From Hericium rajendrae (Eukaryota; Basidiomycota; Agaricomycetes; Russulales; Hericiaceae), in contig CM065878.1 in the NCBI GenBank assembly GCA_033439255.1, forward strand, positions 3,162,001-3,226,000: DNA of 64,000 nt, read 5' to 3'. Positions 1-13,813 of this stretch are shown piece by piece (position 1 is the first letter of the stretch; the number at the start of each line of letters is the position of its first letter). The translations under genes and the position numbers were made by a program. Below the pieces are notes generated by a model that saw only the letters and a list, made by a program, of their open reading frames with translations, did no database searches and was not told the DNA's origin.

Positions 1-3000
1 GCTCATCAGGTCGTTTGTCTATCAACATCAAGATACCACCTCCACCCGCGTACTTTTCCAACAAAAGGACGATGTAGACGCTTTGCCAGTCTTCATAGCA
101 CGCGGAGGTTTTGTTGAAATGGGGCGCACAGGCTGATAGCGACTCGACGAGGGGATGACGATGTGCATCATCTGAGCAGGAGTGACACGGGAGAAGTTTG
201 ACAGCGTCTCCGACGTTGGTTCCTTTCGCTTGGACAATGCAGACTTCGACTCCGGCGTCTGGCCTTGCGGTAACTCGATGGGGGAGACATCGCCGTGCTG
301 TGCCGATGGCTCTTCGGACTTCATCTCGACATCACCATCCTTCTTGCCCTCTTCGGCTGCTTTTCTCCGTTCTCTTGCCTTGACCTTTGCAGTCGTCGAG
401 AGAACAGCGGTGGCGACCTTCGTGGCGACTTCCTTCTTTGGAGGCTTGGTCACTGAAGGATAGGCGAACAGGCTGGGCCTCGCATTAGAGATAAAGTCGA
501 ATTTCGGTGCCTAGCAGGAAAGTCAGTGGACAGATCTTCAAGCTGTCGACAATCAGACTAACCTTAAGCTCTTCGTTCAAACCAATGATGCCAGTTGGCT
601 CGAATGCCAGGCTAGCGCAATGCGCAAGAGGATACCAATACCAGAATTGACAGAACATCACCATGCCCACGACTGCACTCCTGTTTTGCGTGCCAGAGCG
701 GCTTTGTAGACTGATAGTGACATTCCTCCCGCCAGCATCGATGAAGCCCTGACCAAGCGCTGCGCCAAACCGTGCGATAGGGTCCTCGTGCTTGTCTGAG
801 ATGATCTTCGAGTACAATGCGCGGGTGCTAGCCACTGACGGCGACGCGGCCTCGGATTGTTCCACTAAAACCATACCCAGAGCTACGAAGGCACCCTGAC
901 GAACGAAATCGACACCGTCCTTGGTCATGGGCTCGAGGATTTCCACAGCATCCTGCAGACCAGTCCCTGCACAAGCAATGCCAAGTGCAAGAGTTGCACC
1001 ACAACGAACGTGGGGGTTGTAACTCTCGCTGAGCAGTTGGACGATTCTTGGTACTTGGCCCGGGTTTTTGAAGAGAAGGAAGGCCAAAGAGGTTACCGCA
1101 GCCCGGCGGACGTCATCCGAGGTGTCTGAAACTGCTATGTGCAGCAATTTCCGAACACCGTCGTTGTTGGAGGTACCAGCGTACGCCAACGCCAGGGTGT
1201 AAACACCGCCGTAGCGGAGAATGGGATCCTGGGACGAAAGTGAGCTATTATCACAATCCTCGGGCAAACAAAGAACTAACCTTCTCGGCGAGGAGCTGGT
1301 TGATCATGTCATCTGCCTGTTCCTGTCTTCCATAGTACAGCAAAGCCAACCCGACGGCCAAGCCTCGGATGATCTTCTCGTGCTGCGTCTCTCGGGCGTA
1401 TGTCAACATCTCGTCAGCACATGTCGCATCCCCCGTGCCCAACATCACCAGTCCCATCGCATAACCGGCGCCTTCCCCAGCGACAGCTGAATCGGTGAAG
1501 AGCGTTTGCTTGAGGTCATCGTAAGCCTCAGCATTGCGGCCGCCCATACTTGCAACTCCTAGGCCCAATGCGGCGCCATGCTGTACAATCTCGCCCTGGG
1601 CGGCCTTCAAGATATCACGTAGATATGTTTCCACAGGCCGTCCGCTACCCATGCCAGAATTGATGAGTCCGAGCGCATATAGAGCCCCTCCTTCCGAATA
1701 CGCGGCACCGGCCATCTGCGTCTCTCCTCCATTTTGGTCAGGAAGATAAGGGCCAAGAATCACCATACCCTGCTCGAAATTGCCCTTGTGAATGACACCT
1801 AAGGCGGCGGTAGCGGTAAACTTTGACCAGTTGGATGCATAGCCCAACCATTCAAGGTTCTCTCGCAAGAAAATATCAGAGGTAGTTCCGGCATGCATAA
1901 ATGCATTCTGGAAGGTGACAGCGGTGTGATAGATGGAAGAACGAGGCTCCAGCGCGTCCTGTAGTGTTCGCATATTAAAAAAGGCAACGTAAGGTGCAAA
2001 GGCAAAAGCTGACCTTGGTATTCTTGAGGATGATCATGTCCGTCTTGTTGTTTCGTCTCAGGAATTCGCGGTACAATTTGACAGACTCCTCGCCGCCTAG
2101 AATGCGTCGCAAAGTCTCAAATGTGGGTTTCGTCTCCTATAGATCAAGTCAGTAGGTTCGTTTGTAGATCATGGTTTAAATTGGATCATACCTCATCTCC
2201 TTCAGGCAGCTCATTCCTGACGGTATCCAAAAATTCTTGCGAACCTCCTTCAACGAGGTCAAAGGCAAGCTGGTAAGCTAGGACCTTCTGCTTCGGAAGA
2301 AGCGACTTCAACAAGGGGACCGTCAGAGAGGGACTGCTGATTGTCACGAGCAGACGCGTCAGAGAGTGAACGTGGGGCGCGTTGGAGTCATTCGTCAACG
2401 ATGGGAAGAGGTTGTACAGGAAATTCAGGACTTCGTCGCGATAAGAAAGGGAAAAGTTGGTATCGAGGACCGCTTCCATCGCGTACGACAGCAGGCCGGT
2501 ATCGTGGGTTTGTTCATAAATGTGAGCAATCACATCGAGACGACGAGACTCTAGGGCAATACCAACGGCCTGAACAATATTTATTAGACGCGTCAGTGAA
2601 CGTAGGAGAGCAAGGTGCGCACCTGCTTGAATTCACCATCTTCGATGCAACGTCTGAAGATGCCCTCTATAATGTCGCGCAAGCGGGAATCTATCTCAAC
2701 TCCCTTTCCTGACTGCTCTTCTGAGCGCGCCTCGATATACCGGTCAATTGCTTTCGCTATACAACCCTAAATGAATGGCCAGAAGAAGAACAAGACAGCA
2801 AGGGAGACTCACATATCATTGTCTCCACATACTCCTCTTTTCCAGGCGTCCGAGCATCCTGCTCAAACGCGCTTCCGGCTCCCAAGGCAAAGGACAGGGC
2901 TTCGTCGTACTCTTCAAGGTAGTAGTACACTTTGCTAGCCAAAAGTGCGGCAAAGCTCCGTGACTCTGCGGGCAGATCGCTGCTCTCATACAGAGACTCA

Positions 3001-3201
3001 CTGCGAGGCACACCCGGTTATAGAAAGGAAGGAAATGCGAAAGGATAGGACGCACATGAGGGCAATATGTTCTGAGATTTCGGCCCAGAATTGGGGTACC
3101 AAGGCAATAAGAGCCTTGAGAGCGTGCTGCTTGAGCAGAGGGTCTGGCTCTGTCAGTAACGCGAGCACGCCAGCAGCCGAAGATTGTGGATGGGGAACCA
3201 T
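1..3201 (-). CDS. RPN2: 26S proteasome regulatory subunit RPN2 (PSMD1), 3' end cut by window edge
   Basis: Non-ATPase scaffold subunit of the 19S proteasome base, acting in nucleus and cytosol. The start at 3201 gives [16 protein letters not shown] followed by [20 protein letters not shown], the typical Rpn2 N-terminus. At least six exons follow. The middle of the protein (about 485-1973) is a series of proteasome/cyclosome repeats rich in Gly/Ala ([35 protein letters not shown]). A charged Lys/Glu-rich stretch (about 250-450) precedes the conserved C-terminal motif [10 protein letters not shown]. The last block [17 protein letters not shown] lies in a different frame and runs off base 1. One extra T in the minus-strand TTTT run at 63-66 would restore the frame, so I read this as a base-call error, not a pseudogene. 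Shares a 181-bp divergent promoter with COX13. Family assignment is secure; exact exon borders are not. Confidence 0.93.
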
Positions 3202-3382
3202 GTTGAGGACGGGAGGAAGAATAGAGGCGAGGCTTTGCGAATGCGTTCGAAGACGCGTCACCTTTGGCTGCTTCAGGTCGACGCGTGGCTGCTCGTGGCG
3301 TTCCAAGCGGCGCCCGAATCCATCGCCCCTACCCGATCGCTCTCTTCCGTCCTCGTCCGCATCATCCATTCTTTATTCAACC
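3202..3382. promoter_or_regulatory. Divergent promoter of RPN2 and COX13
   Basis: The 181 bp between the two opposed start codons must hold both promoters and both 5' leaders. The COX13 side is pyrimidine-rich (runs of CCTACCC, TCTCTTCCGTCCTCG). No clear TATA box or proteasome-control element was found by eye. Confidence 0.6.
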
Positions 3383-3972
3383 ATGTCTATGCTCGCTCGC
3401 AACGCGCGCGCCCTCGTGCGCACTGTCCCCAAGTCCCGCCCTTATTCTCTCGTCGTTGAAGCCCCTGCTTCCCAATGGGCTCAGCAGCGTGAAGCTGTCA
3501 AGCACCATTCTGTCGGTGCGTTTCATAAACGACGTAGCTCCTTCCATGACCTCATGCGTAGCATACAGAGACCACCGCCCTCTGGCGTCGTATCAGGTAT
3601 GATTACACGGAAATAGATATACAATTGAAGGTTCACTGACAAGCATTGGGTAGCCTTTACGTGTGCCTCCCTGGCAGTAGGTGTCGTACATAATCACCCC
3701 TTACCCGCGAAACTCACGTCTTCCCAGTTATCGCTACAGCCTTCTGGGTTCGCAACGTCGAAGCTGAGCACTCCGAACACCTGGAGCACGTCAAGGCAGA
3801 GCACGGTGGCGAAGTTCCCCCGCCTCCCGACTATGAGTACCTCAACAGGCGCGCTAAGCCTTTCCCGTGGGGCCCCAACAGTTTGTTCTGGAACCCTCAT
3901 GTAGGTACCTTGGCTATCAACGCAATCCCTTGCTCATTGTCTCTCTAGACTAACAAGGACATGAGCGCATGA
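3383..3972 (+). CDS. COX13: Cytochrome c oxidase subunit VIa (mitochondrial)
   Basis: Small nuclear-encoded subunit of complex IV in the inner mitochondrial membrane. Five exons are inferred: 3383-3515, 3569-3596, 3654-3676, 3728-3900 and 3949-3972, with canonical GT..AG introns of about 48-57 bp. The spliced product starts MSMLARNARALVRTVPKS, a basic presequence-like N-terminus, then ETTALWRRIS, a short hydrophobic membrane segment (LYVCLPGIIATAFWV), EHSEHLEHVKAEH, and ends with FPWGPNSLFWNPH plus a short tail. The TALWRRIS and FPWG..LFWNP motifs are diagnostic of the VIa/Cox13 family, and the length of about 126 residues fits. Exons two and three are only 28 and 23 nt, so automatic annotation could easily miss them. 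Its neighbour across the short divergent promoter is RPN2. Confidence 0.92.
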
Positions 3973-4627
3973 GCGCAGGTCTAATTGTTGTACCCTGATA
4001 TGAGGATGTTCTCTAAATCTTCTAAATGTGACGCTTGCCTTCGTGGACTCTGGAGACGTGTGATTGTTACGGTCGCATCAAAATACCTGCGTCCGGATTG
4101 CGTCCAGATACCGTAGCCTGCGCCTCGCCAAGTTGAGGCATGCCACACCTACCGAACCAGACCCGGACCAGAGCGAGTCTAGGTCGCGTGGGCGAGATTG
4201 CCCTTGCCTCACGTCTAGTGCTACGGGAAGTGGGCTAGGGTCACGGTATGTGTTCTTCATTGGAGCGAGAACTCTCTTCTTCTCCCCAGTCTGAGTTATC
4301 GCCGAAGTGTTGAATCTCACAAGAGACCTGCTTGTCTTTCGAAGATGGTGACATGCTCAGTTACCCGTATGTGCGTAGTTTTCATGCCTCGTTCATTCCA
4401 CGAGGTTGTGGTTAGGCTTCAATCTAGTACACTTAAAGTAGAGATTCTGTTCTAGCTTATATGTGTGTTATACAAGGTACAACATAGTGAATATGACATT
4501 TAGCATCAGCAGTGATCGAATTGTTTGAATTCTTGAGTTGCCACGTGACGTTGTATGCTTTGAAAACGCAGCGGCTGCGGCGTCGCGTAACGGACGCGTT
4601 TCTTCAAACACCATCTCATCGACCGCA
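3973..4627. other. Intergenic stretch, no gene seen
   Basis: 655 bp between COX13 and the TPR gene. Reading frames on both strands are short, lack family motifs and have no convincing splice partners. It should contain the COX13 terminator and the TPR gene promoter; no clear TATA element was recognised. Confidence 0.5.
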
Positions 4628-6114
4628 ATGTCAAGGACTACCAACAGATGTATGTCTCTCAAGGAACAAGGTAATCATGCATTTCGTCTGCGCAAATATA
4701 TGCAAGCCATCGAGGTATGTAGTTTCGACCGAAATAAGCTTGCGCACGCGTCTCTAAAAGTAGGTCACTCACAGCTCTACACCGACGCGTTGGACGCGGC
4801 AGCAGCAGATATCGCGCTTGAAACCAAGCGGCAGCTGCTCTCGAATAGGTCACAGAGCCATATGGTCTGGGATTCGGTTCATGAAGCACTTCGGGACGTG
4901 AACCTTGCTCTATCTCCAGAGTACACCACTGCCGAGTCGGACAGGGCCGTGACCGCGAAGTGTCTATTTCGGCGGGCGAAGCTCCTAAACAACTTCTGCC
5001 GCTATGAGGAAGCTCAGCAGGAACTTGCGAAATTCATGGACATCTCGCATGAACTTGGACTAGGCTTGGGCGAGGGGCAGGAGCTGATAAACAGATCAAG
5101 GAAAGCACTGAACCAGCCATCTGATAGTGAGGAACGCATGAGGGCAGAGTTGTTGCGAGCAGTGGATGTGAGTCCTGGTATATGGTGTTGCTATAATCTC
5201 CGATCACTGACTTTTCATTTCTGCAGAGTCGAGGATTAATGGTTCAGGACTATTATCGTCCCCATTTCCCATATCCTCCTGGTCCTTTTCAACCGGGTGA
5301 ACGGGAAGAGCTCGAGGTTGCCCATTTCGACACGGACGACCAACGTCCGTTCAAGACAGACCCAAATGCCACGCCGCTTGTCATCCCATTCATGTTTGCC
5401 GCTCCGCACATCAGAGGTGTATCTCGAGATGGCAAGTCGCTTTGTGCAAGAATGGACGTACCCGAACAAGAAGGAACGCCCATCTCGGAACACGCGAAGT
5501 TTGAGCTCGAAGCTGTAGCTATGCAAGGGCCGGTCGAGGGGGACCGCCAGCGAATACTGCGAGATGTCATGCGGCACACGGGCAGGGAGAGCATGCTGGT
5601 TATGATCACCTATCGAGGACGATTTCTGCTCATTCCCAACAAAACGACAGCAAAAGAGCTCTGGGACGGCGCACGCTGGCCCCGCGAAGATGGCAGCCCT
5701 TGTCCGTTCAAGGATCTCAAGTCTTCGCCGCGGCCCAGACCATGGGAGACTGATGGTGCCCCATTAGTGCATGGATGGTCGATGAACATGTTCATCGTAC
5801 ATAGGGATGAACTCGATTTGCTGTGAGTGTCGCGTTATGTTGACCGTTGTCGGAATGCTGACGGCTTTCATTTGCAATGCAACGCTCCAGGGTCCGTTTG
5901 ACGGAAATGGGTATGAAAGACATATACGGGATGACCTGAGTAAAATCCTACAAATGGGTCAAGAATACCATCTCAGATGCTGGTCTCTCCAGATTTGCCT
6001 CCGGTCGCTGTGTTGTGGAGTACAGAGGCGTTGTGGAGTCCGAGGAGCGGGGGGTCTGGGATCCTGGAGCTAGATCAGGCTGTCACATGGCGGTTATTCA
6101 TAGTTTTTACATAA
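4628..6114 (+). CDS. TPR-domain protein with uncharacterised C-terminal region
   Basis: A cytosolic co-chaperone-like protein judged by its N-terminal tetratricopeptide repeats; exact role unknown. The start at 4628 gives MSRTTNRC followed by SLKEQGNHAFRLRKYMQAIE. After a 60-bp intron (4715-4774) LYTDALDAAAAD completes a classic TPR hairpin. A second TPR-like unit (AKCLFRRAKLLNNFCRYEEAQ) follows. The remaining two thirds have no motif I recognise: HFDTDDQRPFKTDP, a Pro/Arg-rich block, HGWSMNMFIVHRDE. Inferred later introns start near 5168, near 5825 and near 5911; the last uses an acceptor in ctctccag so that the reading ends DLPPVAVLWSTEALW to the TAA at 6112. The layout recalls Cns1/TTC4 co-chaperones, but I do not see their wheel-domain signature. 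Only 83 bp separate the stop from RPE1. Confidence 0.8.
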
Positions 6115-6197
6115 CAAGCGCCTGTGCAGGCAGTAATATTTGGACTTGCCTTCGAAGTTTCGACGAACTTCCACCCACCACGTATCGCGCTCAACGA

Positions 6198-7278
6198 TGC
6201 CTCGCGCTATCATCTCGCCCTCGGTGCTCGCCTCCGACTTTGGCCAGCTGAGCGCAGAATGTAAGCGCATGATCAAGAACGGTGCGGAATGGCTGCACAT
6301 GGGTGCGTCTCGCTCCTCCGTGCTGCCAGACGCAGGATGATCAACGCGTCAGTTTTACTCAACAGATGTCATGGATGGGTACGCATTACAAGCGGGACAA
6401 TCGCAAGGATGCTGAACCTGCTTTGTCTAGCCATTTCGTGCCAAATATCACGATGGGTACGTCCCAATCTTGTTGCGTTATGATCAAGCGATCGCCATGC
6501 TCACGCATCTCGCGACTTTCAGGTGCCCCGATTCTTGCCTGCGTGTCTAAGGACGTCCCTGGCATCTACATGGATTGCCATATGATGGTCTCCGAGCCCT
6601 CAAGAGTACGCGTTACGATCACGATCACCCGCTATCGTGCTGAGTGATTGTATTTTTTGCAGTGGGTGAAGGACATCGCCGACGCCGGAGGCGCGCTCTA
6701 TACCTTCCACATAGAAGCGACAAGTAAGTCACTATCCATCCCCGCTGATACCGACGAGCCTCATGCCCACCCAGCCGACCCGCTCTCGCTCATCGAGCTG
6801 ATCCACGAGCACAAGATGAAAGCCGGCGTCGCGATCTCCCCAGATACCTCCTCCGCCGCGATCACAGACGACGTCGCCGAGCTCGCGGACATGCTCCTCG
6901 TGATGACCGTGTACCCCGGTATATCTCCGTCGCCCCACCTTCTGCGACTGACCTGATCGGAGTAACATGGCAGGTCGCGGCGGGCAGAAGTTCCTCGAGC
7001 GGTGCGTGCCGAAAGTGGCCGAGCTCCGTGCGCGGTTCCCGGAGAAGGACATCGAGGTCGACGGCGGCGTGGGCCCGAAGACCATCGATGTGTGTGCCGA
7101 GGCCGGTGAGTTCTTGCGTGCAATTGTCCGTAGCACATGGCGCTGAACGTGCGTGGCAGGGAGCAATGTCATCGTGGCTGGGACTGCAATCTTTGGTGCA
7201 CAACAGCCAGGAGAGGTCATCCAGCTGCTCAAGACAGCCGTCAACACGGCTCAGGCCAGGGCCGCAGCGAAACAGTGA
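6198..7278 (+). CDS. RPE1: Ribulose-phosphate 3-epimerase
   Basis: Interconverts ribulose 5-phosphate and xylulose 5-phosphate in the non-oxidative pentose phosphate pathway (cytosolic TIM barrel, metal dependent). The start MPRAIISPSVLASDFGQL is the canonical N-terminus. Spliced motifs in order: GAEWLHMDVMDGHFVPNIT (metal-binding His and Asp), DCHMMV (second metal-binding pair), FHIEA, GVAISPDT, VYPG, GRGGQKF, EVDGGVGPKT, and SNVIVAGTAIFG, ending AAAKQ at 7278. At least seven introns are needed. One exon, 6366-6378, is only 13 nt and encodes the core of DVMDG; without it the active site is lost. All catalytic residues seen in the family appear present. The gene follows the TPR gene on the same strand at very short distance. 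Confidence 0.95.
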
Positions 7279-7735
7279 GGGCCTAAACCGCGTCATCTGT
7301 AGTATAGAGGTTGGAGATTAGAAGTTGGAGATTAGAAGTTGAAGGAATGTAGAGTAATCATGGGCAAATTGATATTATGTCTCCATACTTTGCAGGCTTC
7401 GTCAAATACAGTCTAGAGAGCCTGCCTCAATCGTAATGTAATCCGCCACCGCAATGTCTGCAAATCGAACAGAATCCGCGCAGTATTATGAACCGGCAAA
7501 ATATGGATAAGAAGCGTGGCGGGAGCAGAAATCGTTAAATATGTCATTTTATATGTCAATGCAGGTGAGTATGTCGGTGAGGCAATGTTGGGTATTGGCG
7601 ACGGCGCAGTGGGCGACTGGCCGCAGCTTCGCTTCGCAAGCTCATTGCCCGCAGGGCGGCGATCGCAGACTTGGGGTTATTTGTATCGATATATCCAAGC
7701 AACGGCGGCTCGACGCTATGATACAGCTGCTAGGC
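7279..7735. other. Convergent intergenic region
   Basis: 457 bp between the RPE1 stop and the stop of the glycosyltransferase on the other strand. It holds both 3' ends and a short tandem repeat (7310-7341). No further gene was recognised. Confidence 0.5.
7310..7341. repeat. 14-bp tandem repeat, about 2.3 copies
   Basis: The unit gttggagattagaa occurs at 7310-7323 and 7324-7337, followed by a partial third copy gttg. It lies in the RPE1 3' untranslated region. Confidence 0.85.
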
Positions 7736-10130
7736 TCACCACTGCAGCCACTCGCCGTACATATTCGGTCGTTCCCCGCGGATATATGCCTCGAACGTGC
7801 GTTTGAGGACGGTGGCCCAGTCCAGATCGCGCTTGTCCTCGGACACGAGGTCTTCTGGGAGCTCGATGGTCTTGTTGCTCGCGAGGTCACCCAGCCGAGC
7901 AAGTCGCTCCCCCTCCACGAAGTTAGGCCCGAGGTCCGGATAATTTCTTGAAGGGTCAAACGGCTTCCACCTGTCGGAGATGACGAACATAAGTCGAAAT
8001 AAAACGACAGAAGGGTGGAAATCACACACCAGAAATTGTGGAAGTGATAGGAATAGGCTCCCCTAAAGAAGCCTTCGAATCCTAACGCCCCGGGTGCCCC
8101 GCTACTCTCAGCAGGCGTGTCGAAGAAGTCCACGAACCTGTGATCGAGACGACATGAGGCCGATGAATAAACGTTATAGAATAGAAACGTACTCGGTGAA
8201 ATATGGCTGAGGCGGGCGAAGTCGTTGGTAGTATTCGGTGTTTAACCACGCCGAATCGAACAGCGCATCAGGCAGGCGGAGCAATAAGCCTTCGAGATAA
8301 GCATCCTTCGTGTACTTGGACACCGTCATAGGATGGAAGTCCAATCCATTCTTGAGCGCCGTGCGGAAGAGGAACGTGCCGAGGGCAGAGTTCTTGTTCA
8401 TGCGAAGTACCGCCGTGTTGTATTTCTCCAGACGTGACCAGCGGTAGGCAAACGCACCCTTCCACCCCCAGAGCTCCTCCCAGTCGCGCAGGAAAATCGT
8501 ATCTGCATCGAGATAGACGCCTCCAAACCGATGGCAAAGCACAAACCGTGCCATGTCAGACAGAATAACCGACAGCCGATCGTAAGACGAGGCCGACTTG
8601 GATCCAAGACGGTTCACCATATCGTCGTCATCTTTAGCGGCCTGAACCTGAGTGGGAGAGGCGTCTAAACGCGTGCCATTGACAATCTCGCCTCCGGCAT
8701 TTGCAACATCCTTTGACTCATCCTTCTGCGGCACCTGGATAATGTGACCTCCCGAATTGAACAGCGTATCCTGGAACGCCCGCCACTCGTGCTTGATCTC
8801 CGGGATGCCATCCAGCTGTTCTGTCGTGTTCCACAGCTTGAATGTGATGACATCTTTAAACCGCGGGTGCAGGAACGGCGAAGCCCAAGGGCTGGCCTTG
8901 AGCTGCTCAAACATGTCGTGAAGCGCATTCGGGTTGGGGATCGACGCGGCGGGGCCGGGATTAATCCAGAGCCAGAACTTCGGGCGACAGTGGAACGCAT
9001 CCAGCTTTTCTTCGTGTACGTTCAGCCTCAGATTTTGGGTAAAAAGATAGGAGAGCAATGCAAGGTAGGGCTTGTCCGTGAATGGCCCTGTCCAAAACAT
9101 GTGGAATAAACGCGGGTTCTCCGGGTCGCAGGTCGTCGGAAGTGTCTTGTAGGGGCGGTGCTGCAATGTCGGCGGCAGCTGGACTGGGGGTTCCCAGTCG
9201 ACGCGAGGCTTCTTGTAGAGGCCGGCATTGGGATCCTGAGGCGCAGGTGGCTGTACGAGGGCATCGAAGCCGGCCTTGGCCAGGTAGGCGGAGTCGCTGT
9301 AGCGCTCCACCTCGCCATCCTCGAGATAGATGTACTTCCATTCATCGAACTTCCCCCTCCGAAGTCGGCCGTTGTTATCGAGGCCTCCACCGAGTCGTAG
9401 GACCTCTAAGCAATCGCGAACATACTGAAAATCCGTCAGCATGAAAACGCGCACTCAGATCGGGCGGACGCGTCACCTTTCCAGTAGAGAAGTCACATAG
9501 ATCCATAACAACATCCAGGTCCGCAACACTGCCGGGCACGGGCCGCGGGGATAACCAACGTTCGGTGGCCGTGCTTGAATGTCCAGGTATACGCGTTTAG
9601 GCCCGCGCCCGATCGTCTCGCTAACGTGCGCGCTCGGCGGTCGAAAGCGGGACGGAATCGTCTGCGCCTTCTTGGTGCCAGGTAATGCCGGGTTTATTGG
9701 GGGTGCCGTCAGGCCAATGGCTTTTGGGACTGCGGGGCGAGAAATGTGAGCGCGCACCGACGTGGACGAGCAAGGGATGCCTACTTTCGCGCGTGCTGGG
9801 GTAGTGCCCACTCTCGACCTCCCACTTCCATATCTTCTGCAGGTCCTCGCGGCCAAAGACGAGAGTGGACGGCTCGCTGGGGAAGAACGGCGGGGACCAC
9901 TGCTTCTGCTCGGTCCCAAATCGCCGCGTGATCATGAACGTGATACAGAAGGTGAAGATACAGGCAAAGAGGAGGACGAGGGTGCCGCGCCGGCGGCCGA
10001 AGCGCGTGACGGTGATGTGGTGTATGTATAACGGGTTGGGGAGGACGAGACGCAGTCTGCGGTTGCGGACGCCGGGGATGGGGATGGACAGCGGGACGAG
10101 CCATGTCGACGATTTTGTATGTCGATGCAT
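7736..10130 (-). CDS. Type II membrane glycosyltransferase with DXD motif (Gly_transf_sug/GT32-like)
   Basis: Likely a Golgi sugar transferase; donor and acceptor unknown. The start at 10130 (MHRHTKSSTW) gives a short basic cytosolic tail, then one membrane anchor at about residues 47-69 (GTLVLLFACIFTFCITFMI), i.e. type II topology. The catalytic part includes RLFHMFWTGPFTDKPYLALLSY, FWLWINPG, and FVLCHRFGGVYLDADTIFL with the metal-binding D-A-D, as in the DXD sugar-binding family. The C-terminus runs through FVDFFDTP, GAYSYHFHNFW and ends GEWLQW at 7736. Several introns are required, including ones near 9430-9470 and 7990-8100; joins near 9560-9640 are uncertain. Compared with yeast Och1-type GT32 enzymes it is longer, with a large insert before the DXD segment. 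Confidence 0.85.
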
Positions 10131-10589
10131 CTTTTCTTGGACGGCACTGGAGAAGACTGGCAGACCATTAGGTGTCCGTGCTTTCTCACGAAGACCGTTC
10201 GCTCGTGGAGGGAAGGAGAAGGAGACGGACATGAGCAGACGTGTTGCGCAAGACAACGGACGCCCCGCGCGGTATTTCGGGCTCGGGGACGCAAGGAGAG
10301 AGGGATGAAGAGGGAGCGATAGCTAGCGAAAGCTACCGTCGACGACGGCGAGGAGGATGGTGGATGGAATATGTATCGTGGCAGCGTCAACGCTCGACGG
10401 TAGCGCTAGAAAGATTGCCTCCTCTCGTGGGAACATCACGACGTGCACGGCCACGCTCAGCATCTCTGCAACACTGCATTCATTTCATTTCAGGCAAAAC
10501 TGGCCACATCGCAGTCTACTAACTAATATCACAACAAGAAGTCCATGCAGCTACGACTAATTGTGGCCCAAATCCTTGTCTTGCTCCAT
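10131..10589. other. Upstream region of the glycosyltransferase; PYK 3' end
   Basis: 459 bp between the glycosyltransferase start and the pyruvate kinase stop, both on the minus strand. No protein family motif was seen in any frame. It should hold the PYK terminator and the glycosyltransferase promoter. Confidence 0.45.
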
Positions 10590-12912
<2,323 letters not shown>

Positions 12913-13093
12913 GGTGGACAGGTGGACAGAGGTTGAACGGCAAAGGGGTTATGGACGCGTGGTATAAAAGGCAGCGGAGCTAGAGTGGCGATCTAGTCAG
13001 TCCTCGAATCTTTCTCTGCGCGCGCAGGGTCGCAGGCGCGCATACACACTACTTGCATATACGGAGCTCAGGGCATATCCGTTAGCTTATCAC
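12913..13093. promoter_or_regulatory. Proximal upstream region of pyruvate kinase
   Basis: 181 bp between the PYK start codon and the target-site repeat of the foldback element. On the coding (minus) strand a CCTTTTATACC stretch lies roughly 60 nt before the ATG; it is only TATA-like. The region further from the gene contains a CpG-rich run (ctgcgcgcgcag). Confidence 0.4.
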
Positions 13094-13102
13094 ATCGATA
13101 TG
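13094..13102 (+). repeat. Target-site duplication, left copy
   Basis: ATCGATATG directly abuts the first base of the palindrome; the same 9 bases follow its last base. Confidence 0.85.
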
Positions 13103-13679
13103 CAGGCTCCTGCCCATCCGTCGCTTCAGGGTAAGGGCCTAAATCCGAGGGCGGGGGGATAGTAGGGGGACGCGACGTGTATATTGGTGTGCGAACATGT
13201 AGCTACATTAGGACTAGTAATTCAAACTCAATGAAACTCAGCCCTTCCTCCTTGAACTTAAATCGCCCTTACCCTTCAGCGACGGCTGGAGGAAAACATA
13301 TACAAACATTCAGCCACCGCAGTCCACGGACGGGGCAGGCTGATGTAATCGACCACCGTATATGTTCCCGCGAGCCCCCTGTAAACATGAAAAGTCACAG
13401 AAGTCTAAGCACAGTCGAAAGGTAGTCTAGAAATGAGTAAATAAATCAGAAAAAAGACTACGAAGCCGGCGCTCAGCCTGCGCGTAGCTGCGCGCGTAAC
13501 CCCGGGGTTTTCAATAAAAGGAAACACGATCGAGAATCGAACGCAGAGACTTCATAAAAAGTGCACGCCTCACTGAACGTTGCAGCCGCTACGCCATCTC
13601 AGCTTTCCTAAGCTTCCCTGCTTGATAAATATATGGACATTTGGCTCCCTGCGAAGCACGAAAACTTATTCGAGTCGCC
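13103..13679 (+). repeat. Left arm of the palindrome
   Basis: Matches the right arm (13814-14380) in reverse complement. Differences seen: G/A at 13130, G/A at 13588, a 10-bp insertion here (around 13603-13612) and four transitions between about 13635 and 13669. Inside the arm, 13119-13138 and 13265-13284 form a further 20-bp inverted repeat with two mismatches. Confidence 0.95.
13520..13617 (-). ncRNA. Mirror copy of the tRNA-like unit in left arm
   Basis: Same unit as at 13876-13963, on the minus strand, with a 10-bp insertion between the 5' pairing segment and the A box and one G/A difference. Confidence 0.45.
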
Positions 13680-13813
13680 CGGTTCTGCGCACGGGGCAGG
13701 CTAATCAGTTTGTTGAACATCCATATTCCACACCATTTTTTTAACACTTTGTAGAGAGATGTAACTTGGACTACTTTGCGTACGGGTCCATTGTCGACAA
13801 ACCCGTAGGTTCA

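Noticed and set aside
4064-4320. Opposed open frames of 76 and 80 codons after COX13
   Set aside because: Shadow frames of the same GC-rich stretch, without motif, and lacking a credible gene structure.
13177-13425. An 82-codon frame present identically in both palindrome arms
   Set aside because: Identity follows from the inverted repeat. The translation has no recognisable motif or hydrophobic pattern and the frame is short, so it is most likely chance.
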